Source: Winogradskyella arenosi (GTDB taxonomy: Bacteria > Bacteroidota > Bacteroidia > Flavobacteriales > Flavobacteriaceae). Taken from it: 64,000 bases of DNA. The translations under genes were made by a program, and so were the position numbers. Below the pieces are notes generated by a model. It saw nothing but the letters and a program-made list of their open reading frames with translations. It did not search any database and was not told the origin of the DNA. Location: positions 124,001 through 188,000 of the forward strand of contig NZ_QPJO01000002.1 in the NCBI RefSeq assembly GCF_003337305.1, written 5' to 3'. This document shows positions 45,060 to 54,597 of this stretch, one piece after another (position 1 is the stretch's first letter; every line of letters begins with the position of its first letter).

Positions 45060-46670
45060 TTAGTCTTTAAACGCAAAATTAGCTTGAGGCCATTCGCCAG
45101 ATATAGCATCGTTTTCTTGAACTTTTCCAGGAGTACTTCTGCCGTCCTTTATTTGTTGAATTAGAATCTCTTTTAATTCTTTAACCTTTTCCGGGAATTG
45201 ATCGGCAACGTTATTCTTCTCTTTGACGTCCTTTTTTAAATTGTATAGAATTTCTTCAGCTGAAACACCTTTGTGTTTTTTTGTTTCTCCAGACGCCATA
45301 ATACCTGAGTTTGGAGATACAATTAATTTCCAGTCTCCTTTTCTAATAGCAAAAACACCATACTTGTCATGATGAATAGTAGCATCTCTTAAATAGGTGC
45401 CTTCATTGGTTAATAAAGGCATTATGCTGAAACTATCTTCAGCTTCATTATCCTTAAAATCATAACCTATAATATCTGCACAAGTTGCGATAAAGTCTGT
45501 TGTACATATTGTGGCATCAGAAATGGAATTTGGTTTAATTTTCTCTGGCCATTTCACTAAAAATGGAACGCGATGACCACCTTCTAAATAACTTCCTTTG
45601 TAGCCGCTATACACGTAACTTGGACTGTGTTTTTTTTGTCTTAAGGTTTTTAAATCGTTGGTAGTTGCAAAACCATTATCACTTGCAAACATCACCATGG
45701 TATTTTCATCGATGCCTTGTGCTTTTAGCGTTTCAAAAATAGTGCCCATTAAATCATCAATCATGATTACAAAATCGGCATAAGGACTTTTGATTTCACT
45801 TTGCCCTTTCCATGGTGCAATTGGTAATACTGGATTGTGAGGAGAAGGCAAGGGGATGTACATAAAAAACGGTTGGTCTTTATTGGCATTCTCCTTTATG
45901 AAAGAAATCGATTTATTTACAATGTTTGGTAGGACGTCTTCATGTTTAAAATCGTCTGCAATGTCTCCTTTTATCCAACTGCTAAACGGATGTATTTTTC
46001 TATTTCTTTCGGTTTTATCCGTTGGTAGCATCGTGGCCTTATCATTTTCTAAATACACATAAGGAGGCATATTTAAAGATGCTGCAATCATAAACGAATA
46101 ATCGAATCCCATATCTAAAGGACCAAATTTTAAGGGTTGGCTATAATCAATTTCCTTGAAATTTAAACGATTGGATTTGTCTGAAAAATGATCAAACTCT
46201 GGGCTGTTGTTTTTCATGGTCCAGTTTAAACCCAAATGCCATTTACCAATATTTGCTGTTTTATAACCCTTATCTTTTAGCATTTGTGCAACTGTTAATC
46301 TGCCTTTCTGAATTAAACTAGGTGAGTTTCCCCAAGTCACAAATTCTTTTAAAGGTGTGCGCCAATTGTAACGTCCGGTTAAAATGCCGTAGCGTGTTGG
46401 TGTACATACCGCAGAAGAGGTATGCGCATCGGTAAATCGCATGCCTTCTTTAGCCATTTGATCTAAATTCGGTGTTTGTATTTTACTGTTTTCATTATAG
46501 ATGCTTAAATCTCCAATGCCTAAATCATCAGCGAGAATGTAGATGATGTTTGGTTGTTTAATCTTGGGTTTTTCTATAGTGTCCTTTGGGATAAAACCAG
46601 AAAACAGAACGAGCAAACCTAAAAGCGATAGACTCACCGAAAAAACTTTAAATAGTTTGTTGTTTTTCAT
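45060..46670 (-). CDS. S1-family sulfatase (CTPTR type)
   Basis: The 536-residue protein has an N-terminal hydrophobic segment (about 8-26) that acts as a signal peptide or anchor. Motifs are ILADDLGIGD (DD 48-49), C-T-P-T-R with C89 then YGILTGRYNWR, GKWHLG, FASDNG and GGHRVPF. The closest relatives here are 40920-42422 and 60995-62536. Its start codon overlaps the stop of the upstream DUF6786-like gene by 4 bp (ATGA), a sign of translational coupling. It probably acts on oligosaccharides in the periplasm. The exact sulfate position cannot be told from sequence. Confidence 0.94.
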   Translation of the reverse strand: MKNNKLFKVFSVSLSLLGLLVLFSGFIPKDTIEKPKIKQPNIIYILADDLGIGDLSIYNENSKIQTPNLDQMAKEGMRFTDAHTSSAVCTPTRYGILTGRYNWRTPLKEFVTWGNSPSLIQKGRLTVAQMLKDKGYKTANIGKWHLGLNWTMKNNSPEFDHFSDKSNRLNFKEIDYSQPLKFGPLDMGFDYSFMIAASLNMPPYVYLENDKATMLPTDKTERNRKIHPFSSWIKGDIADDFKHEDVLPNIVNKSISFIKENANKDQPFFMYIPLPSPHNPVLPIAPWKGQSEIKSPYADFVIMIDDLMGTIFETLKAQGIDENTMVMFASDNGFATTNDLKTLRQKKHSPSYVYSGYKGSYLEGGHRVPFLVKWPEKIKPNSISDATICTTDFIATCADIIGYDFKDNEAEDSFSIMPLLTNEGTYLRDATIHHDKYGVFAIRKGDWKLIVSPNSGIMASGETKKHKGVSAEEILYNLKKDVKEKNNVADQFPEKVKELKEILIQQIKDGRSTPGKVQENDAISGEWPQANFAFKD

Positions 46671-47845
46671 CCTTCTAGCGATTTTAAAATAGCATCTACA
46701 CGCACACCTAATGTGGCTTCAGTAATGGCGCTGAGTTCGTCTTCATCACCTTGTAAATGAATGGTAGTTTGAATATGAACCATCGTTTCATTCGGTTTTA
46801 AGGCTGCGGCAGGGGATGAGGTTTCCAATTCATAAAATGGTCCCATAGGTGCAACGCCTGGTTCTGGAGCGCCATCGTTATAGGCATTTATAACATCGCC
46901 TGCATAGGGTTCATCTTGGTATTCCCAAGCCGAATTAACATAACCGTTAGAGGCATCTTGCGCATTATACGTCACTAAGGTTAAAACTTTCCCTACGGCA
47001 TCATAACTCCCGGCAATCCCTTTTGAACGTTTTGAGTTGATCCCAATTTTACTGCGTTTGGTACCATCACCTTTAAAGTATAACACGTCTTCATTGACTT
47101 CTAAATAAGCTTCAGGAACTTTACCAAAATAAGTGTCGTTTACCTTTGGTCCTAAATCATCATCTTCACCAGCTTTAAAAGGAATTACTATTGTGGTTTC
47201 TGGGGAAGGTTTATACATACCTAATAGCCAAATAGAAGGTAATCCTGTGTCTGGAAGCCAAGGTTTTTTACCAATATTTGTAATTTTATTGTTGGTTTGA
47301 TAGCCAACAAATGCAATGTTGTCTGAAAATGTTTTATTAATAATTTGTTGTATTGACGCTTTATTCAAAATAGAAATGGAACGTCCAATTCTCATTTTAA
47401 AAACGGCTCCGCTTTTGTTTACTAATTCGCACTGGTGTTCAAATGTTGCCGTATTATTCGTTTTCGACACTAAGGTAAATGCTTCGGTGTCTATAACAGC
47501 AGGTGTTTTCCAGTTTGAGAATTCAAAATCGTCTTCCGGCTTAAAAAAGAGTGAAAACTGTCCGCCTTCAGGACCTAACCAAAAGCGTTCTTCGCCACCA
47601 AACACATAAATCTGATTTTCTAAACGGCCTTTGCGTTCTTCTTCGGATAAAAAACCTGCTTCAACAACTTTTTTGTTAATCCAACCAAAACTAGGACCTT
47701 CTGATACGCTGGTTGTACTGGTCATTACACGCCCTTGAAATTGTGGTGCAATGGCTAATGCACTTTCGCCTTCTTGCAACACAATGATGTTGGTATGCGC
47801 TTTTAGAAAGTTAAGATCTTTAGAAAAATGGTTTGCTTTATTCAT
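46667..47845 (-). CDS. DUF6786-like conserved protein lacking a signal peptide
   Basis: It has 392 residues from the ATG at 47843-47845; a TTG start at 47893 is possible but adds a poor extension. Features are a beta-rich pattern with QFQGRVMTSTTS, GGEERFWLGPEGGQFSLFFKP and TPAVIDTE. From memory it resembles DUF6786 proteins, which are uncharacterised, common in marine polysaccharide loci and usually secreted lipoproteins. The fold may be mutarotase-like, which is a guess. No signal peptide is seen here. In the same frame upstream, a short signal-like peptide starts at 48007 and ends in a stop, so export may have been lost. The stop codon overlaps the next sulfatase start, so the two are coupled. 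Confidence 0.65.
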   Translation of the reverse strand: MNKANHFSKDLNFLKAHTNIIVLQEGESALAIAPQFQGRVMTSTTSVSEGPSFGWINKKVVEAGFLSEEERKGRLENQIYVFGGEERFWLGPEGGQFSLFFKPEDDFEFSNWKTPAVIDTEAFTLVSKTNNTATFEHQCELVNKSGAVFKMRIGRSISILNKASIQQIINKTFSDNIAFVGYQTNNKITNIGKKPWLPDTGLPSIWLLGMYKPSPETTIVIPFKAGEDDDLGPKVNDTYFGKVPEAYLEVNEDVLYFKGDGTKRSKIGINSKRSKGIAGSYDAVGKVLTLVTYNAQDASNGYVNSAWEYQDEPYAGDVINAYNDGAPEPGVAPMGPFYELETSSPAAALKPNETMVHIQTTIHLQGDEDELSAITEATLGVRVDAILKSLEG

Positions 47846-47944
47846 AGTGTTAGTAGTCGCTGGAATGAGTTGGTAAGATTGAAAAACGTTCAATTATTGG
47901 GCTGCTTTGCGTTGATACTTTATAAATTAGATGTTTGTCTCTTG

Positions 47945-48007
47945 TTATGGATATTGATTATAAAAGAAAACAGGAAGCACAAGCCACAGCTTAACACTAT
48001 TTTTCAT
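47945..48007 (-). pseudogene. Orphan signal-peptide-like leader in frame with the DUF6786-like gene
   Basis: ATG at 48005-48007 opens a 20-codon frame (MKNSVKLWLVLPVFFYNQYP) then stop. It is in the same frame as the gene starting at 47845, with three stop codons between. It could be the decayed original signal peptide or an unrelated short leader. The gap 47846-48036 holds nothing else. Confidence 0.35.
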
Positions 48008-48036
48008 GATTCCCGTTGTCCTCTTCAATCCTTATT

Positions 48037-49920
48037 TTATTTAACTTTTTGAAATTGACTTTTTACCATAAAACGGTTTTCATCAATTAAAATGAGTCCG
48101 TATTCTACGGCCTCTTCCGGAACGGCATAGTTATATTCTAAACCATTATTGCTAATGTTTACAGGGACTTTTAAGTAGGTAGACCTTACTTTTTTCTTCT
48201 TGCCTTTGTTTGTTCTCTTAATAGGATCTGAAATTTTTACAAGCGCATAGCTTTCAATCACCTTAGATTTTCCTTGTTCTAATTGTACTGTTGCTTTACG
48301 CGATGCTGCGTTAAATGTATTCGAAGTAATCACAGGAATAGCAGCAACATTCTTATCGCTTTTAAATTTTGAAGGCTCCTTATACGGTAACTTAGCATCA
48401 TAAGCTTTTAAATACGCTTCTAGTCTTGTAGATAAATCTTTAACAACTTCGGGTGCGCTTTTTGCGATATCGTATTTTTCTTCTAAGTCAGCGCGCTCTC
48501 CATCTTTATACAAACGATACAATTCATAATTTCCTTTCACATGGTTTTTATACAATTTATAATCGCCACGTCTTATTGCAGATTGCATTTGGTTATCTTT
48601 ATTATGTGGGAAATGCCACCATAAATCTTCTCTTACTTCGCCTTTGGTGTTTTTAATAACCGTTGCATTATGATGTAAGACATTTTCAATATTTAATCCA
48701 TCTAAATCTGAGCTATATTGATTCGGTATTTTACTATTGGTAAGGTCTAAAATTGTTGGGAAAAAGTCTAGCTGATTAACCAAACCATCAAATGTTTTAC
48801 CCTTTGGGATATTTGGTCCTGAGATTAATAATGGCACTCTAATACCTCCTTCTTGAGCATACTTTTTACCTTCATCTAGTGGAAAATTATCGGTAACAAT
48901 ATCTCCATTTGCCTTTTCTACCGCTCCATTATCTGAGGAAAAGAAAATATACGTTGTTTCGTATAATTTTTTACCAGGATTTCTAGGGTCATCCGTAGTT
49001 TTCAATAGATCTACTACACGACCAAGACTCCAGTCTAAAGTGGTTACCATAGACCCGTAAAAAGGATTGGTTTGGCCACCTGTAGTGATAGGTATATTTT
49101 TTTCAGGAAATGGTATGCCTAATTTATCGCAATAGTATTGTAGCAATTCTCTGTTTTTAGTGTGTATTGGTGCATGTACCAACCAGTGTGCTAAATACAA
49201 AAAGAAAGGTTCCTCTTTACTGTCTTTAATAAACTTAAGTGCATTTTCAGTTACATCATCATATGGATATGAAATGCCATTTGGTGCATCTTTTGTAAAA
49301 GGCGGGTATTTTTCTTCGCTTAAACGGTACGCATCGTTTTTATTATGTGTCGCAAAATTGGTTAAACGATTGTTTGGGTGTTTAGGGCCTTGATGTGCGC
49401 CTCTAGATTCGTGAGCGAAATCAAATCCTTGATTTGTAGATGCTTGTGCTTTAAGGCTGCCAGCATGCCATTTTCCTACATGTCCTGTTTTATAACCATT
49501 CATTTTTAAAGCTTCAGCTATAGTAAAATGCTCTGGACTTAATCCTTCAGGAAAAAATGGGTGAAGGTAAATTGAACGTCCTGATGCAGTAGGAAGCTTA
49601 CCTCCAGCAACATGTGTAACTCCCGTTTTAGTTGGGTGCTGGCCCGTTAGCAATGCACATCGAGAAGGTGCACAGGTAGGAGCGGGAGAATACCCATTTG
49701 TAAAGTTAATTCCGTCTTTTGCAAGGGCAACAATGTTAGGGGTTTCCCACGGTGTAGGTTCGTCTAAATTGTTTATTTCTGTATCCTGCCAACCTAAATC
49801 ATCAACATGAAAAATGATAACGTTTGGTTTTATTATTTCGTTTTTTTCTTGACCGTTAATGGACAACGCACAAAAAAGAGTAAGCAATATTGCGTTGAAG
49901 AATGCTATGTTATTTTTCAT
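48037..49920 (-). CDS. S1-family sulfatase with C-terminal sandwich, tandem duplicate
   Basis: The 627-residue protein has signal peptide 1-23. Core motifs are FHVDDLGWQD (DD 40-41), C-A-P-S-R with C83, GKWHAGS and FFSSDNG. A C-terminal domain of about 100 residues holds a basic insertion (TNKGKKKKVRSTYLK) and ends YGLILIDENRFMVKSQF. It is similar along its whole length to the next sulfatase upstream (49951-51810), so it is a tandem duplicate. It is 30 bp from that gene and clearly in the same operon, which starts with the GH29 gene. The family removes sulfate esters; duplicated copies often diverge in position or sugar preference, which would need assay. Confidence 0.95.
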   Translation of the reverse strand: MKNNIAFFNAILLTLFCALSINGQEKNEIIKPNVIIFHVDDLGWQDTEINNLDEPTPWETPNIVALAKDGINFTNGYSPAPTCAPSRCALLTGQHPTKTGVTHVAGGKLPTASGRSIYLHPFFPEGLSPEHFTIAEALKMNGYKTGHVGKWHAGSLKAQASTNQGFDFAHESRGAHQGPKHPNNRLTNFATHNKNDAYRLSEEKYPPFTKDAPNGISYPYDDVTENALKFIKDSKEEPFFLYLAHWLVHAPIHTKNRELLQYYCDKLGIPFPEKNIPITTGGQTNPFYGSMVTTLDWSLGRVVDLLKTTDDPRNPGKKLYETTYIFFSSDNGAVEKANGDIVTDNFPLDEGKKYAQEGGIRVPLLISGPNIPKGKTFDGLVNQLDFFPTILDLTNSKIPNQYSSDLDGLNIENVLHHNATVIKNTKGEVREDLWWHFPHNKDNQMQSAIRRGDYKLYKNHVKGNYELYRLYKDGERADLEEKYDIAKSAPEVVKDLSTRLEAYLKAYDAKLPYKEPSKFKSDKNVAAIPVITSNTFNAASRKATVQLEQGKSKVIESYALVKISDPIKRTNKGKKKKVRSTYLKVPVNISNNGLEYNYAVPEEAVEYGLILIDENRFMVKSQFQKVK

Positions 49921-49950
49921 TTTTAGATGAGTTTAATTCTATATATTTAA

Positions 49951-51810
49951 TTAGTTTATTGTATGAAATTTACTTTTTACCATAAATCTATTTTCATCAA
50001 TTAAGATAAAACCATACTCTTTGGCCTCTTGTGGAATGGTAAAGGAATACTCTAAGGCATTACTACTTACTTTTACTGGGACTTTGATATAGGTAGATTT
50101 AATTTTTTTTCGTTTTCCTTTTCCATTAGGTTGATCTGAGATTTTTATAAGCGCAAAACTTTCAATTACTTTTGATTTTCCGGCTTCTAATGCTATTGAA
50201 ACAGTACGAGATTTTTCATCAAAAGAATCGCTTATTATAGTAGGAATAGAATTTGCATTTTTAAATTTTAAAGGATTCTTATAGGGTAGTTTGGCGTCGT
50301 AATCTTTAAGATATTTTTCTAATTTAGTGGCCAAATCGTTTACAATTTGAGGTTCTTGTTCGGCTAAATCGTATTTTTCTTCTAAATCATTACGTTTACC
50401 ATTTTTATACAAACGGTGTAAAACATATTTACCTGAATTAAAGTTTTTGTATAATTTATAGTCTCCAGACCTTATTGCAGACTGGTTTTTAGTGTCGTCG
50501 CCATAAGGGTAATGCCACCACAAATCTGTTCTCACATGTCCATTTTCATCTTTAACCTCTTTTTTATCGGTTAGTAATACATTTGAAATGTCTAATCCAT
50601 CTAACTCTGAATCAAATTGAGAAGGAATTGTACTATTTGTTAGATTTAAAATTGTTGGGTAAAAATCTAATTGATTAATTAAAACATCTTTTGTTGTGTT
50701 TTTTAAAACATTAGGCCCAGAAACAAGCAGCGGAACTCTAATACCACCTTCTTCTGTATATTTTTTTCCTTTATCTAATGGTGCATTATCAGACATTATT
50801 TCTGTTTTTCGTTTTTCTGCTCCTCCATTATCTGATGAAAAAAAGATATAGGTTGTTTCGTATAATTTTTTACCAGGATTTCTAGGGTCGTCGGTGGTCT
50901 TTAATAAATCTATAACGCGACCAAAACTCCAATCTAAAGTGGTTACCATAGCTCCAAAATAAGGATTGTTTTGTCCCTTTGCGGTCATAGGAATGTCTTC
51001 TTTTGGAAATTCCATTCCTAATTTATCACAGTAATATTGTAATAATTCACGGTTTTTGGTGTGAATAGGGTAGTGTACCATCCAATGTGCTAAATACAAG
51101 AAAAAAGGTTCTTCTTTACTGTTTTTAATAAACTCTAAAGCATGTTCTGTTACTGCATCTGTTGGATAGGAAATGCCATTAGGTGAAGCGTCCGTATACG
51201 GGAAATATTTTTCTTCACTTAAACGGTAAGGATCATTTTTTGAATTTGTAGCAAAATTATTTGTACGATTATGCTGTCCTTTAGGGCCTTGATGTGCTCC
51301 TCTAGACTCGTGTACAAAATCGAAACCTTGATTCTTAGACGATTGGATTTCTAGAGAGCCTGCATGCCATTTACCAACATGTCCTGTGGTGTAGCCATTC
51401 ATTTTTAAAGCTTCTGCGATAGTAAAATTATCAGGCATTAAGCCCGAAGGATAGTATGGGTTAATATATTTATCGGCTTTATTAGCTTTAGGAATGCCTC
51501 CACCATTAACATTGGTAATCCCTGTTTTAGCCGGATGTAATCCACTTAAGAGTGCAGACCTAGAGGGCGCACAAGTAGGTGCTGGTGAATAACCATTTGT
51601 AAAATTTATAGCATCTTTAGCAAACGCTGTAATGTTTGGTGTGTCCCATGCACAAGGTTCGTCTAAATCATTGAGTTGTATGTCTTGCCAACCTAAATCA
51701 TCTGCATAAAATATAATAATATTGGGTTTTATTAGGTCTTTCTTATTCTGACTAAAAGTAGGGTTAGAAACACATAATAAAATTGTAAGTATTGCTAATA
51801 GTGATTTCAT
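49951..51810 (-). CDS. S1-family sulfatase with C-terminal sandwich, tandem duplicate
   Basis: The 619-residue protein has signal peptide 1-20 (TFSQ). Core motifs are FYADDLGWQD (DD 37-38), C-A-P-S-R with C80, GKWHAGS and FFSSDNGG. The C-terminal domain carries the basic segment GKGKRKKIKSTYIK and ends YGFILIDENRFMVKSKF, as in its partner at 48037-49920. One odd point is a second cysteine in DEPCAWDTPN, where the partner has threonine. It follows the unassigned hydrolase gene by 28 bp. A periplasmic or surface role in desulfating fucan fragments is inferred from family and context. Confidence 0.95.
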   Translation of the reverse strand: MKSLLAILTILLCVSNPTFSQNKKDLIKPNIIIFYADDLGWQDIQLNDLDEPCAWDTPNITAFAKDAINFTNGYSPAPTCAPSRSALLSGLHPAKTGITNVNGGGIPKANKADKYINPYYPSGLMPDNFTIAEALKMNGYTTGHVGKWHAGSLEIQSSKNQGFDFVHESRGAHQGPKGQHNRTNNFATNSKNDPYRLSEEKYFPYTDASPNGISYPTDAVTEHALEFIKNSKEEPFFLYLAHWMVHYPIHTKNRELLQYYCDKLGMEFPKEDIPMTAKGQNNPYFGAMVTTLDWSFGRVIDLLKTTDDPRNPGKKLYETTYIFFSSDNGGAEKRKTEIMSDNAPLDKGKKYTEEGGIRVPLLVSGPNVLKNTTKDVLINQLDFYPTILNLTNSTIPSQFDSELDGLDISNVLLTDKKEVKDENGHVRTDLWWHYPYGDDTKNQSAIRSGDYKLYKNFNSGKYVLHRLYKNGKRNDLEEKYDLAEQEPQIVNDLATKLEKYLKDYDAKLPYKNPLKFKNANSIPTIISDSFDEKSRTVSIALEAGKSKVIESFALIKISDQPNGKGKRKKIKSTYIKVPVKVSSNALEYSFTIPQEAKEYGFILIDENRFMVKSKFHTIN

Positions 51811-51838
51811 TTTAGTGGTGTAAAATTTAAGTTTTTAT

Positions 51839-53026
51839 TTATTTCCAATTCAGTTGGGCTTTTTTGTTTTTGATATCGAGCCAAACATCGAGATGTTCAA
51901 ATGATCGTGTATAAATGTAACCTTCACGTTTTGCATAGCCTTTTGGTGCACCGAGTTTTTTTTCGTATTGCGGAAACGTTTTTAGCCAAACCGTAGATGT
52001 TTTTGTATTGTAACCATCGTGAGGGTAGACATAACTGTATTTTTCTGCGCAGACTAAAAATATAGCTAATAGATAGTCTAAACGTTCTGTAAAATCTTCA
52101 TTGAAATCAATTTTTTTTCTTACATCATCAATACCTGCTTCTGCATTTTTTAGAGCTTTGCCTATCCCTAAAGACATTGCAATGATTTTTCCTTCTCTAG
52201 CAGATTTTTGTACGGCTTCTATGCCTTGTGCAAGGTAATCTTCATAAGTCATGCCAAAACTTTGATGTTCAAAACCTTCTATGTAAGATCCGTCAAAGAA
52301 TTTTAAGTATTCTCTCCCAGAGTCTTCAAATTCCGGACGCACACGAATAATATTTGCAATAAGTAAATTGTCTTTTCCTATTTCGGCATCTAAATCAGCC
52401 ATCATAGACAAATAACCTGATTTAATAGCCTGCTGTTTTTCTTTTCCAACACGACTATTAAAAAATACAGGTGCGAGTACTTTTATATTAGCATCTAAAA
52501 ATACACCATCAATAAATGGGCTTTCTATAACCTTTTGGATATGGTTAATCCAATAGGTTCTAACGAAATCTTGAGAAATGTCAAAAAAACCTGTTTTACC
52601 ATTAGGCATTAAGGCTTTTTTGCCTTTTGCGTTAACTAATAAAGCTTCAGGATGTTCGTTTAAAAATTGTTTGTCTTCTTGGTAACTTCCCCAATTGATA
52701 ACCACATTTTTATAGTATAATATCTTAGCATTCGGATTGATGGTTTTTACAGCTTTAGCAGCGTTGATGGTACCTTTTTCAGTAGAACCAAACGTTTTAC
52801 TTCCTGTGGTTTTTTCGAAGGTTATTAATGGGAATTTTGAAAGGTAGTTCACCTCTTTTTTTGTAAACGCGTCTGCTTTACGTAAGTGCATGTACAATGG
52901 TATTTTATCCCATGAGAACTCAGGCTGTATTTGTGTCTCATTAGCGGTTGTTTCTAACTTCTGAGCCGAACAGGCACTAAAGGAAACGGCTATTAAAAGC
53001 ACTAGTAATGTCGTTTTGAAATGCAT
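51839..53026 (-). CDS. Putative glycoside hydrolase, unassigned family, paralog 2 of 3
   Basis: The 395-residue lipoprotein has lipobox VSFSAC (C19). It shares with its two paralogs the opening PEFSWDKIPLYMHL, the strand KILYYKNVVINW, the FDIS...YW segment, DGVFLDAN (D178), a glutamate pair in SYIEGFEH (E250, E253), and the tail TRSFEHLDVWLDIKNKKAQLNWK. It is the most diverged of the three. A TIM-barrel hydrolase with D178 and E250 as catalytic acids is inferred. It lies 23 bp downstream of the GH29 gene and 28 bp upstream of a sulfatase, the same kind of neighbours as its paralogs. A role in fucan cleavage is likely but untested. Confidence 0.65.
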   Translation of the reverse strand: MHFKTTLLVLLIAVSFSACSAQKLETTANETQIQPEFSWDKIPLYMHLRKADAFTKKEVNYLSKFPLITFEKTTGSKTFGSTEKGTINAAKAVKTINPNAKILYYKNVVINWGSYQEDKQFLNEHPEALLVNAKGKKALMPNGKTGFFDISQDFVRTYWINHIQKVIESPFIDGVFLDANIKVLAPVFFNSRVGKEKQQAIKSGYLSMMADLDAEIGKDNLLIANIIRVRPEFEDSGREYLKFFDGSYIEGFEHQSFGMTYEDYLAQGIEAVQKSAREGKIIAMSLGIGKALKNAEAGIDDVRKKIDFNEDFTERLDYLLAIFLVCAEKYSYVYPHDGYNTKTSTVWLKTFPQYEKKLGAPKGYAKREGYIYTRSFEHLDVWLDIKNKKAQLNWK

Positions 53027-53049
53027 CTATATGTCTGTTTACTTAATTA

Positions 53050-54573
53050 TTATTCTGTTATTATTTTAAAACAAATAGCAGATTGATTAGTTATCGCTTT
53101 AAAATTATTCTTAATGGCTAAACCATCGCTATTTTGTTTCCAGTTAATTTTTTTATCACTACCTAATAGCTGTATGTCTTTTATGCTTTTTTGTAAAAGG
53201 CCTTTTGTCTTCAATACTTTTATTAGGATGTCTTTTGTTGGTGGTGCTAAAACAAACGCATAGAGATTATCTCCTTTTTTGGTAAATCTAATGTCTTTCT
53301 CAGAAAACGGTTTTAAATTCTCACCTGCGCGTTTGGTTACGATTTCTAATGGTCCTTCGCCGAAAGTTTTCCATGGTCTAGTGTTGTAAATACCTTCTTT
53401 ATTAATGTTTACAAAAGTGCCAAAATCACTGAGCATTTGCCTTTGATTGTCAGGGATTGTACCATCGCCTTTTAAAGCTATATTAATCATTACTATTCCG
53501 TTTTTACTTATGGCATCAATGGCGTTACCAATTAACACATCTAAGGACATTTTAGTAAATGAGTTTTTTCTATAAAACCAGCTTCCAGATAAATCGGTTG
53601 CCCAAATCCACGGGTATTTTTGCTGTTCGCCAAACATACCACGTTCTAAATTATAGGTAAATGCCGCTTTATTTTCTTTGGCATTTTTAAAGGATAAAAC
53701 CGTGGTTTGTTTGCCATTGTTTTCTTTTAAATCTCTATTTAAATAGTCGGAAAATAGTTTTACACCCAATCCTTTACCCGTTTTTATAGTAGGATATGGT
53801 GAGTCGTTATTAAATAGGTCTGGATCGTATTTTTCAATTAAATCCCAAGAGCGTTTGTACCAATGTTGATTCCAACTGTCTTGACTCGCAAATGCGGCAG
53901 TATCGTAATCCATATTGAAGAATTCCCATTCTGGAGTGCCTTCTTTTTGAAATTTTCGGGCGGTTCTAAAAAAACGTGGTGACCAATATAAATGTGTGGA
54001 TACTCCAAATTTTAAATGGTGTTGGTAGGCTGCATTCTTCCATTCCTTAAGTATATCTTTTTTTGGCCCCATTTTTACAGCATTCCAAGGAAAAAAGGAA
54101 TCATACATATCAAAATTATCATGATGTGTGGCGACTGGCATAATAAAACGTGCACCACAATCTTTAACAAACTTTACTATGGCATTAGCATCAAAATTTT
54201 CAGCTTTAAAATTGGCTATAAATTTTTCGTAACCAAATTCTGATGGATGTCCATACCGTTTCGTGTGCCATTCTGTTAATTTTTCAGTTCTTATACGGTC
54301 TGCTTCGTTTCTTGCATCATAGGCGTCTGAACCATACATGCGTCTCCCGTAGTGCGAACCATCCTCTATTCTGTTTTCGTCTATTGCAGAAGGAATTCCC
54401 CAATGCATCCAAACCCCTATTTTACCATCTTTAAACCATTCAGGTACCTCATAATGCTCAGCCATAGATTCCCAATTAGCGTCAATTGTATTTTTAGTCG
54501 ATTGCGTTTGACTAAAAACAAAAGAAGTGCTTAATGTTAAAAAAAAGAGGGTTGTAAGTTTTTTAATAGACAT
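53050..54573 (-). CDS. GH29-family alpha-L-fucosidase
   Basis: It has 507 residues from the ATG at 54571-54573, giving signal peptide MSIKKLTTLFFLTLSTSFVFSQ; the frame opens 9 codons earlier. GH29 landmarks are WFKDGKIGVWMHWGIPS (46-62), the YEKFIANFKAENFDA block, and the catalytic-face ATHHDNFDMYDS (148-159). The nucleophile region is KYDPDLFNNDSPYP, with D257 as the probable nucleophile. It has asparagines where most members have tryptophan-x. It should release L-fucose, with retention, from the non-reducing end of fucan oligosaccharides, probably after desulfation. It is the first gene of the minus-strand operon and has an element-bearing promoter, divergent from the receptor gene. Confidence 0.9.
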   Translation of the reverse strand: MSIKKLTTLFFLTLSTSFVFSQTQSTKNTIDANWESMAEHYEVPEWFKDGKIGVWMHWGIPSAIDENRIEDGSHYGRRMYGSDAYDARNEADRIRTEKLTEWHTKRYGHPSEFGYEKFIANFKAENFDANAIVKFVKDCGARFIMPVATHHDNFDMYDSFFPWNAVKMGPKKDILKEWKNAAYQHHLKFGVSTHLYWSPRFFRTARKFQKEGTPEWEFFNMDYDTAAFASQDSWNQHWYKRSWDLIEKYDPDLFNNDSPYPTIKTGKGLGVKLFSDYLNRDLKENNGKQTTVLSFKNAKENKAAFTYNLERGMFGEQQKYPWIWATDLSGSWFYRKNSFTKMSLDVLIGNAIDAISKNGIVMINIALKGDGTIPDNQRQMLSDFGTFVNINKEGIYNTRPWKTFGEGPLEIVTKRAGENLKPFSEKDIRFTKKGDNLYAFVLAPPTKDILIKVLKTKGLLQKSIKDIQLLGSDKKINWKQNSDGLAIKNNFKAITNQSAICFKIITE

Positions 54574-54597
54574 ATGAATCCATTTATCGGGTATATA

